A stretch of 12,699 nt of DNA from Acidobacteriota bacterium. Its GTDB lineage: Bacteria; Acidobacteriota; Vicinamibacteria; Vicinamibacterales; CAVVIG01. The translations under genes and the position numbers were made by a program. Location of the stretch: assembly GCA_003222555.1 (NCBI GenBank), contig QHWL01000112.1, positions 1 through 12,699 on the forward strand. The letters are read 5' to 3'. The notes under the pieces are model-generated. The model did not search any database. It saw only the letters and a list, made by a program, of their open reading frames with translations, and was not told the DNA's origin. Of the stretch, positions 6,269-12,699 are shown piece by piece (position 1 is the stretch's first letter; each line of letters begins with the position of its first letter).

Positions 6269-7699
6269 TCATTTCGCGACTGGCTCAGTCTTATCGAGTT
6301 TCAACGCAAGCTGCAGGTACGTCGCCTGGTCCTGCGGGATCGCGACCGGGTAGCGGGCGGTGTAGCAGGAGCTGCAGTACGAGCTACGCTCATTGCCCAC
6401 CGCGCTGAGCAATCCTTCGAGACTGAGATACGCCACGGTGTCGGCATCAAGAAACGTCGTAATCTCATCGAGCGTGTGCGTCGCTCCGATCAGTTCGGAT
6501 CGCTGCGGCGTATCCACGCCGTAGAAGCAGGGCGAGATCGTCGGGGGACAGCTGATGCGGACGTGCACCTCCTTGGCGCCCGCGGCCCTCACCATCTTGA
6601 CGATCTTCCGGCTCGTCGTGCCGCGCACGATTGAATCGTCGACGAGAATGACGCGCCTGCCCTCGAGAATGCTCTTGACTGGGTTCAGCTTCACCTTCAC
6701 GCCGAAATGCCGGATCGACGACTGCGGCTGGATGAAGGTGCGGCCGACGTAGTGGTTGCGAATGAGGCCCATCCGGAGCGGCACGCCGGATTCTTCCGCG
6801 TATCCCATGGCGGCGCAGACACCCGAGTCGGGCACCGGTACCACGACGTCGGCCTCGAGCGGCTGCTCGCGGGCAAGGATGCGGCCCAGCTCGGTCCGGA
6901 CTTCGTTGACGCTCTTCCCGAACACATAGCTGTCCGGCCTGGCGAAATACACGTGCTCGAAGATGCAGTGCGCGAGCGGCGCCGGCGGGAACGGCTTGAT
7001 CGATCGCATCCCCTGGGCGCCGACCACGAGCACTTCTCCCGGTTCGATGTCGCGCACGTAGGTCGCGCCGATGAGATCCATCGCGCACGTCTCGGAACAG
7101 ACGACCACTGCATCGTCGAGACGGCCAAGCGCGAGTGGCCGAAACCCGTGCGGATCGCGGACCGCAATGAGGCGGTCGCGCGTCAGCATCACCAGCGAAA
7201 AGGCGCCCTGCACCTGCGACACCGATTCGACGACCGCATCCTCGACGCTCGAGGCCTTCGAGCGGGCGTACAGATGCAACACGACTTCCGTGTCGCTGCT
7301 CGACTGGAAGATGGAGCCCCGCCGGACGAGGTCGTGGCGCAACTCGCCCGCGTTGACGAGATTGCCGTTGTGGCAAATCGCGATCTGCCCATGCGCACAG
7401 TCGATGAGGATGGGCTGAGCGTTCGAGAGCTTGCTCTCGCCGGCCGTCGAGTAGCGCACGTGGCCGATTGCCGTCGATCCGGGCAACTGGGCCAGCGCTT
7501 CGCCGTTGAAGGTATCGGCGACGTAGCCCATCGCGCGCGACACACGCACCTGCTGGGTGTCGGACGCCGCAATCCCCGCGCTTTCCTGTCCGCGGTGCTG
7601 CAGCGCGTACAGCCCGAGATACGTCATGTTGGCCGCCTCGGGATGTCCGAAGATGCCGAAGACGCCGCACTCGTCTTTGAACTTGTCTGGCATTAACAT
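6269..7699 (-). CDS. purF: Amidophosphoribosyltransferase, Fe-S type
   Basis: First committed step of purine synthesis: glutamine plus PRPP to 5-phosphoribosylamine, in the cytoplasm. It has 476 residues, the usual length. A 10-residue propeptide (MLMPDKFKDE) precedes Cys11, which becomes the N-terminal nucleophile after self-cleavage (CGVFGIFG). The N-terminal Ntn glutaminase half has LQHRGQESAGIA (33-44) and the C-terminal half has the PRPP loop ILVDDSIVRGTT (351-362). The four cysteines of the Bacillus-type 4Fe-4S cluster are present: C245, C391, C442 and C445. This predicts an oxygen-sensitive, cluster-containing enzyme with a propeptide. An ATG at 7693 would shorten the propeptide by two residues. 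The Shine-Dalgarno is weak (GAAGTAAG). The gene lies 179 nt after purL and 3 nt before the HEAT gene. A GTGGGG/CCCCAC hairpin sits 10 nt before its start. Confidence 0.97.
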   Translation of the reverse strand: MLMPDKFKDECGVFGIFGHPEAANMTYLGLYALQHRGQESAGIAASDTQQVRVSRAMGYVADTFNGEALAQLPGSTAIGHVRYSTAGESKLSNAQPILIDCAHGQIAICHNGNLVNAGELRHDLVRRGSIFQSSSDTEVVLHLYARSKASSVEDAVVESVSQVQGAFSLVMLTRDRLIAVRDPHGFRPLALGRLDDAVVVCSETCAMDLIGATYVRDIEPGEVLVVGAQGMRSIKPFPPAPLAHCIFEHVYFARPDSYVFGKSVNEVRTELGRILAREQPLEADVVVPVPDSGVCAAMGYAEESGVPLRMGLIRNHYVGRTFIQPQSSIRHFGVKVKLNPVKSILEGRRVILVDDSIVRGTTSRKIVKMVRAAGAKEVHVRISCPPTISPCFYGVDTPQRSELIGATHTLDEITTFLDADTVAYLSLEGLLSAVGNERSSYCSSCYTARYPVAIPQDQATYLQLALKLDKTEPVAK

Positions 7700-7709
7700 T
7701 ACTTACTTC

Positions 7710-7733
7710 GTCGTGGGGCCCCACCCCCACGAC
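7710..7733. repeat. GTGGGG...CCCCAC hairpin upstream of purF
   Basis: Perfect 9-bp arms GTCGTGGGG (7710-7718) and CCCCACGAC (7725-7733) with a 6-nt loop, 10 nt from the purF start codon. On the minus strand the module reads CGTGGGGGTGGGGCCCCACG. Nearly the same module (CGTGGGGGTGGAGCCCCACG) lies upstream of purQ at 10803-10826. It may be a REP-like dispersed repeat or an RNA element near the ribosome binding site. No T-run follows it, so it is not a classic terminator. Confidence 0.75.
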
Positions 7734-7784
7734 CTGTGCCTTCGCGGCTCACGCCGCTCGGCATTGCCTCCATCGGCTTTCCGC
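7728..7784. repeat. Direct repeat, copy 1 (purL-purF gap)
   Basis: About 57 nt, repeated at 7817-7873 with roughly five mismatches; the first 39 nt differ at one base. It contains a small hairpin GCGGC-tcac-GCCGC and starts inside the right arm of the GTGGGG hairpin. It does not code. Together the two copies and the hairpin fill most of the 179-nt gap between purL and purF. Confidence 0.85.
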
Positions 7785-7816
7785 TTTCACTGCGATTCCA
7801 TCGGGCTCGAGGCTGT

Positions 7817-7873
7817 CACGACCTGTGCCTTCGCGGCTTACGCCGCTCGGCATTGGCTCCGTCGACTGTCCGC
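7817..7873. repeat. Direct repeat, copy 2 (purL-purF gap)
   Basis: Second copy of the 57-nt unit, offset exactly 89 nt from copy 1 and ending 5 nt before the purL stop codon. The GCGGC-ttac-GCCGC hairpin is kept even though the loop base changed (tcac in copy 1, ttac here), which is compatible with selection on structure, though one change proves little. Confidence 0.85.
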
Positions 7874-7878
7874 CTAGT

Positions 7879-10140
7879 CTACGCAACGCGTTTAACAAAA
7901 TGCTTGTCGATCGCTGTCGACCAAACGCGCTCGGCCTCCTCGACGGTGACATCGATGGCCGTCTTGCCGCCCGCCTTGACTCGCAGCGCGGTACCGCCCG
8001 TTCGTCCGACGATCCGCGCGGGCACGCTCGAGTCTGCCGCTCGCGAGAGGACTTCGTCGGCCCGATCGGGCGCGACCGACACTACTACGCGCGAGGCCGA
8101 CTCGCCAAAAAGAGCCGCCGCTCGGTTCAACCCCGCGTCGCGGCCCACTTCGACCTCGTCGATCGAGGCCTCAATCCCCACACCGCCGGTGTCGAAGCAG
8201 CATTCCGCGAGCGTGACGGCGATGCCACCGTCGGCGCAGTCGTGGGCCGACCGGATGAGGCGCCCGTCGGCGAGCGCCACGACCAGCGCTTGCAGCGCAC
8301 GCTCCGCGTCGAGGTCCAGCGCGGGCGGCAAACCGCGCACCACATCGTACGCCAGTTTCAGATACTCGGTGCCGCCGAGCTCGCCGCGCCCTTCGCCAAG
8401 CAGGATGACGATGTCGCCAGGCCCCTGAATGCGGCGGCAGACGACACGATCGGCGTGCTCGAGCAGACCGACCACGCCAATGACCGGTGTCGGATAGATC
8501 GCGCGGCCATCCGTCTCGTTGTAGAGACTCACGTTCCCGCCGGTGATCGGCACGCCGAGCGCACGACAGGCGGCGCCAATCCCTTCGACCGCCCTGGCAA
8601 ACTGCCACATGATCGCCGGCCGCTCTGGATTTCCAAAATTGAGGCAGTTGGTGGCGCCGAGCGGACGCGCGCCCGCGCACGCGACGTTGCGTGCCGCCTC
8701 GGCGACCGCGAGCATCGCACCGCGATACGGGTCGAGATAGCAATACCGGCCGTTGCCGTCCACCGACAGCGCGAGCGCGCGATTGGTGCCTTTGATGCGC
8801 ACGACGCCCGCACCCAGTCCGGGAAGGTTCAGGGTGTTGGTGCGCACCATGTGGTCGTACTGGCGAAAGGCCCACCGCTTGCTGCCGATCGTCGGAGAGC
8901 CGAGTAACAGCATCAGCGCATCGTTTGCCGGACCTGATAACGTCCGGCCTGCTTCTCGCGACGGCGGGAGCGCATCGAGGTCGAGCTGCTGCGCCTCGGC
9001 CAGATAGTCCGGTGGCGCCATCGGGCGGTGGTAGACCGGCGCCTGGTCCGTGAGCGCGCGGTTGGGGATTTCGGCGACCACCGCGCCACGATCCTTGACA
9101 CGGAGCAGGCCATCGTCGGTCACGTTGCCGATGTGAACGGCGTGCAGATCCCACTTGTCGAAGATTCGCTCGACCTCCGCTTCGTGCCCGCGCTTGACGA
9201 CGAGCAGCATGCGCTCCTGCGACTCCGACAGCATGATTTCGTATGGAGTCATGCCGGTCTCGCGCTGTGGCACCAGCGACACGTCGATCTCGACGCCGGC
9301 GCCGCCGCGCGATCCCATCTCGGTCGTGGAGCACGTCAGGCCCGCGGCACCCATGTCTTGGATGCCGACGAGGGTGTCGGTCCGCATGACCTCGAGGCAG
9401 GCCTCGAGCAGCAGCTTCTCCATGAAGGGATCGCCCACCTGCACGGCCGGCCGCTTTTCGGCCGACTTCTCGTCGAACTCCGCCGAAGCCATCGTCGCAC
9501 CGTGGATGCCGTCGCGTCCGGTCTTGGCGCCGACGTAATACACCGCGTTGCCGACGCCCGACGCGACGCCCTTGATGATGTCGGATGCCTTCGCGATGCC
9601 GAGACAGAAGACGTTGACGAGTGGATTGCCCGCGTACGACGGCTCGAACGCGATCTCTCCGCCGACCGTCGGAATGCCGATGCTGTTACCGTACCCCGCG
9701 ATCCCGGCGACGACACCTTCGAGCAGACGCGGCGTCTCTGGGGCATCGAGCGGCCCGAAGCGCAGAGAGTTGAGGAGCGCAATCGGCCGCGCACCCATCG
9801 TGAAAATGTCACGGATGATGCCGCCGACGCCGGTCGCCGCGCCCTGATACGGCTCGATGAACGACGGATGGTTGTGTGATTCGATCTTGAAGACCGCCGC
9901 CAGTCCCTCGCCGATATCCACAGCACCGGCGTTCTCGCCCGGGCCCTGCAGCACCTGCGGGCCGCCCGTCGGCAGCGTCTTCAGATGGACGCGCGAGCTC
10001 TTGTAGCTGCAGTGTTCGGACCACATGACCGAGAAGATGCCGAGCTCGGTCAGGTTCGGCTCGCGGCCCAGAAACTGGACGATGCGGTCGTACTCGTCGG
10101 GTTTGAGACCGTGACGCTCGAGAACGTTGGGATCGACCAT
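7879..10140 (-). CDS. purL: Phosphoribosylformylglycinamidine synthase, subunit PurL (small type)
   Basis: Synthetase subunit of FGAM synthetase: FGAR plus ATP plus ammonia to FGAM. Ammonia normally comes from PurQ through a complex with PurS. From the ATG at 10140 it has 753 residues, matching the ~740-residue small PurL of Bacillus rather than the ~1300-residue fused enterobacterial form. Motifs: [10 protein letters not shown] at 41-50 with catalytic H43, ESHNHPS at 87-93, [14 protein letters not shown], and GGNVSLYNE in the second half. The open frame extends 58 codons further upstream, but that part overlaps purQ and has no family features. The start lies 5 nt after the purQ stop codon, with only a GTGGGG-type weak ribosome site, so translational coupling is likely. 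The gene looks intact along its whole length. Confidence 0.97.
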   Translation of the reverse strand: MVDPNVLERHGLKPDEYDRIVQFLGREPNLTELGIFSVMWSEHCSYKSSRVHLKTLPTGGPQVLQGPGENAGAVDIGEGLAAVFKIESHNHPSFIEPYQGAATGVGGIIRDIFTMGARPIALLNSLRFGPLDAPETPRLLEGVVAGIAGYGNSIGIPTVGGEIAFEPSYAGNPLVNVFCLGIAKASDIIKGVASGVGNAVYYVGAKTGRDGIHGATMASAEFDEKSAEKRPAVQVGDPFMEKLLLEACLEVMRTDTLVGIQDMGAAGLTCSTTEMGSRGGAGVEIDVSLVPQRETGMTPYEIMLSESQERMLLVVKRGHEAEVERIFDKWDLHAVHIGNVTDDGLLRVKDRGAVVAEIPNRALTDQAPVYHRPMAPPDYLAEAQQLDLDALPPSREAGRTLSGPANDALMLLLGSPTIGSKRWAFRQYDHMVRTNTLNLPGLGAGVVRIKGTNRALALSVDGNGRYCYLDPYRGAMLAVAEAARNVACAGARPLGATNCLNFGNPERPAIMWQFARAVEGIGAACRALGVPITGGNVSLYNETDGRAIYPTPVIGVVGLLEHADRVVCRRIQGPGDIVILLGEGRGELGGTEYLKLAYDVVRGLPPALDLDAERALQALVVALADGRLIRSAHDCADGGIAVTLAECCFDTGGVGIEASIDEVEVGRDAGLNRAAALFGESASRVVVSVAPDRADEVLSRAADSSVPARIVGRTGGTALRVKAGGKTAIDVTVEEAERVWSTAIDKHFVKRVA

Positions 10141-10145
10141 CGGGC

Positions 10146-10781
10146 CTACCCCACCGCCTCCAGGGCGGATCGTGTGGAGCCACCAAGTACGCCCGTCTTC
10201 AACGCGGCCACGGCCGATTCGAAAATGAGCAGCCCGTCGGCGCTGCCGAGCACCGGCTCGCACGCCCGCTCGGGATGCGGCATCAGTCCGACGACGTTGC
10301 GCGTCTCGTTGCAAAGGCCGGCAATCGCCGCCGCGGAGCCGTTCGGGTTGGCGTCGTCAACAACCGCGCCGGCCGCGTTTGTGTAGCGGAAGACGATCTG
10401 CCGATTGGCTTCGAGCCGGGCGATGACCTCCGGCTCCGCGAAGTAGTTGCCCTCGCCGTGCGCGATCGGAATCCGCAGCACCTGACCCCGTCGGCAGGCG
10501 AGCGTAAACGGCGTGTCGGTCTGTTCCACGCGGATGTGCACGTGCTCGCATTGAAATTTCGCCTGCACCTCGCGCATGATCGGCGAGAACCGCGCCATGG
10601 CGCCGCAGCGAAGGTAATCCCCGTGCGCGAATCCGCCAGGCAGGATCACGACGTCGGCGCCCTTCAGATCGGTGTCCTTGTGCCACACGTAATCGGCGTT
10701 CTGGCCGAGGACGTCTCTGGCGGCGTGGTAAGCGTCGTGGTCGCAATTGCTGCCGGGAAAAACGACGATTGCAAATTTCAT
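10146..10781 (-). CDS. purQ: FGAM synthetase glutaminase subunit PurQ, lacking the nucleophile segment
   Basis: PurQ is the class I glutamine amidotransferase that feeds ammonia to PurL. The ends are clear: [13 protein letters not shown] at 8-20, [20 protein letters not shown] at 46-65, [11 protein letters not shown] at 104-114 and MPHPE at 167-171 with the catalytic His169 and Glu171. But after IMREVQA (68-74) the protein jumps directly to [12 protein letters not shown] (75-86). In other PurQ proteins about 34 residues lie between these blocks, including the strand and nucleophile elbow G-[IV]-C-N-G-F-Q. The catalytic cysteine is therefore absent. The frame is kept, so about 102 nt are missing at 10559/10560. 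Length is 211 residues despite a longer C-terminus than the 227-residue Bacillus protein. Such a protein should have no glutaminase activity and may not fold. An AGAAGAG ribosome site lies at 10791-10797. It may be a real deletion or an assembly collapse. Confidence 0.9.
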   Translation of the reverse strand: MKFAIVVFPGSNCDHDAYHAARDVLGQNADYVWHKDTDLKGADVVILPGGFAHGDYLRCGAMARFSPIMREVQAKFQCEHVHIRVEQTDTPFTLACRRGQVLRIPIAHGEGNYFAEPEVIARLEANRQIVFRYTNAAGAVVDDANPNGSAAAIAGLCNETRNVVGLMPHPERACEPVLGSADGLLIFESAVAALKTGVLGGSTRSALEAVG

Positions 10782-10802
10782 GGTGGCGAACTCTTCTTAA
10801 TT

Positions 10803-10826
10803 CGCGTGGGGCTCCACCCCCACGCG
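10803..10826. repeat. GTGGGG...CCCCAC hairpin upstream of purQ
   Basis: Perfect 9-bp arms CGCGTGGGG (10803-10811) and CCCCACGCG (10818-10826) around a 6-nt loop, 21 nt before the purQ start codon, just upstream of its ribosome site. It is the sister of the hairpin before purF. Further upstream on the minus strand both share a GCCGAGCG block. The rest of the 103-nt purS-purQ gap has a short direct repeat, CTCGGCCTCG at 10849-10858 and 10869-10878. Confidence 0.75.
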
Positions 10827-10884
10827 CTCGCCGAACTTACGCAGTCGCTCGGCCTCGAGCGTAGACTCTCGGCCTCGCTGTGAT

Positions 10885-11124
10885 TCAGTCAACCTCTATG
10901 CGATAACTCTCTATCACCGGATTTGCGAGCAGCTTGTCGGCGACTTCCGCCGCGAGCGCGCGCGCTTGAGCCGGCTCGGTGGTCACAAGGTCCAATTCGA
11001 AATACTTGCCCTGCCGCACGTCCTGGACGCCGCCGTAGCCGAGCGTGTGAAGCGCATCGGCGATGGTTTTGCCTTGCGGGTCGAACACCGACGGCTTCAG
11101 AGTAACGAAGACGCGAGCTCGCAT
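10885..11124 (-). CDS. purS: FGAM synthetase subunit PurS
   Basis: Small 79-residue subunit that bridges PurQ and PurL in the three-part FGAM synthetase and helps ammonia channelling. The sequence opens MRARVFVTLKPSVFDPQGKT and contains LGYGGVQDVRQGKYFELD (28-45), the typical PurS pattern, and it has the usual length of about 80. The open frame continues 66 codons further upstream, but that part is the purB gene read in another frame. The true ATG follows the purB stop codon by 1 nt (TGA-C-ATG), so it must be translationally coupled to purB. The presence of PurS fits a small-type PurL and implies that a working PurQ partner is expected. Confidence 0.95.
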   Translation of the reverse strand: MRARVFVTLKPSVFDPQGKTIADALHTLGYGGVQDVRQGKYFELDLVTTEPAQARALAAEVADKLLANPVIESYRIEVD

Positions 11125-11125
11125 G

Positions 11126-12436
11126 TCAGACGACGCTCTCGACGCCGGCAAAAACCCTCTCGAAGATCGTGTCGACGTGCTTGAACTGCTCACCCAGATC
11201 GAAAGCGCGCTCGATCTCCTCCGGCGAGAGCACGCGGGCGATGTCGGTATCCGAGCGCAGCAGGCCTTTGAAGTCGCGCTGCTCGGCGAACGACAGCATG
11301 GCGTTGCGCTGCACCCAGTCATAGGCCTGCTCGCGCGAGACGCCCTTCCTGGCGAGCTCGAGCAGCACCGTCCCGGAAAAGACGACGCCGCGCAATCGAT
11401 TGAGGTTCTCGCGCATGCGCTCGGGCAAGACGAGCATGTCGCGGACGATTCGTGTGAACCGGCGCAGCATATGATCCAGCGCGATGAAGCTGTCGGGCAG
11501 GATCACGCGCTCGACCGACGAGTGCGAGATGTCGCGCTCGTGCCAGAGGGCGATGTTCTCGAAGGCCGCCTGACAGTTTCCGCGAATCAATCGCGCGAGG
11601 CCGACCACCTGCTCGCACCCAATCGGGTTGCGTTTATGCGGCATCGCCGACGAGCCCTTCTGCCCCTTGGCGAACGGCTCCTCCACCTCGCCGATTTCGG
11701 TCTTCTGCAGGCCGCGAATCTCGAGCGCGAATTTCTCGAGCGATCCGGCCGTGATGGCCAGCACCGAGAGGAGCTCGGCGTGCCGATCGCGCTGAATGAC
11801 CTGTGAGGCCACCGCCGCCGGCTCGAGCCCCAGCCGGCGGCAGACGTCGGCCTCGACCGCCGGCGGCAGATGCGCGAACGTGCCGACCGCGCCCGACAGC
11901 TTCCCGACGCTGACCGTCTCGCGAGCGCGCTCCAGGCGCTCGATGTCGCGGCCGATCTCGGCAAACCAGAGCGCCAGCTTGAGGCCGAACGTCATCGGCT
12001 CGGCGTGGACGCCGTGGGTGCGGCCGATGATGGGCGTGTGACGGTGCTCGAGCGCGCGGTCACGCACGGCGTGAGCCAGCGAGCGCAGATCTTTCAGGAT
12101 GAGATCGCACGCCTCGCGCATCTGCAGCGCCTGCGCCGTGTCGATCACATCCGACGAGGTCATTCCGAAGTGCAGCCATCGCGCCGACGGACCCACCTTC
12201 TCGGCCACCGCTGTCGTAAACGCAATCACATCGTGCTGCGTCGCCTGTTCGATTTCCTCAATGCGCGCGATATCGAACGCGCCACGCTCGCGGATGTCGC
12301 GCGCCGCGTCGGCTGGCACGATTCCGGCGGCCGCCATAGCCTCCGCCGCGGCGGTTTCCACGAGCAGCCAGGTCTCGTACCGGCGCTGGTCGCTCCAGAT
12401 GCGCCCCATCTCGGGGTGTGTGTAGCGTGGGATCAT
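11126..12436 (-). CDS. purB: Adenylosuccinate lyase
   Basis: Cytoplasmic homotetramer of the fumarase/aspartase superfamily. It splits SAICAR to AICAR and adenylosuccinate to AMP, both releasing fumarate. It has 436 residues, the normal length. Motifs: TQHDVIAF at 66-73, TSSDV at 93-97, GRTHG at 138-142 with the catalytic His141, and the signature loop [11 protein letters not shown] at 261-271 with the catalytic serine. The start [16 protein letters not shown] matches the family N-terminus. No good Shine-Dalgarno is seen. It is the first purine gene in transcription order. A repeat-rich gap separates it from the upstream M16 peptidase gene. Confidence 0.97.
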   Translation of the reverse strand: MIPRYTHPEMGRIWSDQRRYETWLLVETAAAEAMAAAGIVPADAARDIRERGAFDIARIEEIEQATQHDVIAFTTAVAEKVGPSARWLHFGMTSSDVIDTAQALQMREACDLILKDLRSLAHAVRDRALEHRHTPIIGRTHGVHAEPMTFGLKLALWFAEIGRDIERLERARETVSVGKLSGAVGTFAHLPPAVEADVCRRLGLEPAAVASQVIQRDRHAELLSVLAITAGSLEKFALEIRGLQKTEIGEVEEPFAKGQKGSSAMPHKRNPIGCEQVVGLARLIRGNCQAAFENIALWHERDISHSSVERVILPDSFIALDHMLRRFTRIVRDMLVLPERMRENLNRLRGVVFSGTVLLELARKGVSREQAYDWVQRNAMLSFAEQRDFKGLLRSDTDIARVLSPEEIERAFDLGEQFKHVDTIFERVFAGVESVV

Positions 12437-12450
12437 GGCAACGAAAAAGC

Positions 12451-12525
12451 GCTACCACGGAGGACACGGAAGAAAAAACGGACCAGCCGTGACCACGGTT
12501 TTACACCGTGGTCTCCGTGGTAGAG
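12451..12525. repeat. Inverted repeat cluster upstream of purB
   Basis: Outer arms CTACCACGGA (12452-12461) and TCCGTGGTAG (12514-12523) pair perfectly and continue imperfectly through a second ACACGG-type unit. Inside lies another hairpin, GACCACGG (12491-12498) and CCGTGGTC (12506-12513), with a 7-nt loop. The units (ACCACGGAGG, ACACGGAAG) recall those of the two other inverted arrays in the operon but with a different core. On the minus strand a run of six T lies about 12 nt beyond the inner hairpin, so it could act as an imperfect terminator for the M16 gene or as an attenuator before purB. Confidence 0.7.
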
Positions 12526-12528
12526 CTG

Positions 12529-12699
12529 TCAATCCAACTCGAGCCGCTCGCGCGGGATTCGCAGGCCGTTCACGTTACCGAGGACCGTCGCGGCGAGCGA
12601 GCCGTCCCTGAACAGATCGACCGCGACACGCTGAACTTCCTTTGCCGTCACTCGCTCGATGCCCTGCAGCGTCTCGTCGAGGCCGAACTGACGGTCGAA
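12529..12699 (-). CDS. M16-family peptidase, C-terminal end (partial)
   Basis: The last 56 codons of a minus-strand gene that enters from the right edge; the stop is TGA at 12531-12529. The peptide begins FDRQFGLDETLQGIERVTAKE and continues VQRVAVDLFRDGSLAATVLG. The 'D-x-Q-F-G-L-D-E-x-L-x-x-I-x-x-V-T-x-x-[DE]-V-Q-R-V-A-x-x-L-F' pattern is the usual closing domain of insulinase-like (M16) zinc peptidases. The HxxEH metal site would lie outside the window, so activity and localisation cannot be judged. It may be co-transcribed with the purine genes, but a hairpin-rich 92-nt gap separates it from purB. Confidence 0.75.
   Translation of the reverse strand, partial: FDRQFGLDETLQGIERVTAKEVQRVAVDLFRDGSLAATVLGNVNGLRIPRERLELD

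Noticed and set aside
9028..9879. Long plus-strand open frames opposite purL (also 7825-8907)
   Set aside because: They are complements of well-conserved PurL codons, lack recognisable domains and have no ribosome sites.
10141..10314. 58-codon upstream extension of the purL frame
   Set aside because: It overlaps the purQ coding region and is not part of the PurL family; the ATG at 10140 matches the usual N-terminus.
11125..11322. 66-codon upstream extension of the purS frame
   Set aside because: It is purB read in another frame; the ATG at 11124 gives a normal 79-residue PurS.
12437..12528. Purine riboswitch or PUR box upstream of purB
   Set aside because: The gap is filled by simple inverted repeats; I see no purine aptamer core and no PurR-type operator.

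Overview
The window looks like a GC-rich bacterial chromosome segment, most probably from an Acidobacteriota bacterium of the Vicinamibacteria type. This rests on the first ~345 nt of a 16S rRNA gene, on an unusually compact purine operon, and on repeats that I associate with such genomes. It is an inference from reading, not from a tree. Every gene except one lies on the minus strand.

Region 1 (1-827): the 5' end of a 16S rRNA gene on the minus strand, its structured leader, a boxA-like antiterminator and a good sigma70-type promoter (TTGACA, 17 nt, TAGTCT). Region 2 (828-3095): tyrS (tyrosyl-tRNA synthetase), minus strand, divergent from a plus-strand Tat-exported metallophosphoesterase. 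Region 3 (3107-12436): a purine biosynthesis operon. Its transcription order is purB, purS, purQ, purL, purF, a HEAT-repeat protein, then one ORF joining purM and purN. Region 4 (12529-12699): the C-terminal end of an M16-type peptidase, upstream of purB.

The operon supplies PurF (PRPP to phosphoribosylamine), PurN (GAR formylation), the three-part FGAM synthetase PurS/PurQ/PurL, PurM (AIR synthesis) and PurB (SAICAR and adenylosuccinate cleavage). PurD, PurE/K, PurC and PurH are not in the window.

Four things stand out. (1) PurQ reads in frame but lacks about 34 residues, including the catalytic nucleophile cysteine (the G-[IV]-C-N-G-F-Q elbow). (2) PurM and PurN are one 599-residue ORF. 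The ~65-residue linker is the antisense reading of a decayed REP-associated tyrosine transposase (RAYT) C-terminus plus a REP-like palindrome. (3) Three inverted arrays of short tandem repeats sit in operon gaps. One of them forms the N-terminus of the HEAT protein, where the 9-nt period yields an Arg-rich stretch followed by a Leu-Cys-Val hydrophobic stretch that resembles a signal peptide. (4) A GTGGGG...CCCCAC hairpin sits just upstream of both purQ and purF, the two glutamine amidotransferase genes.
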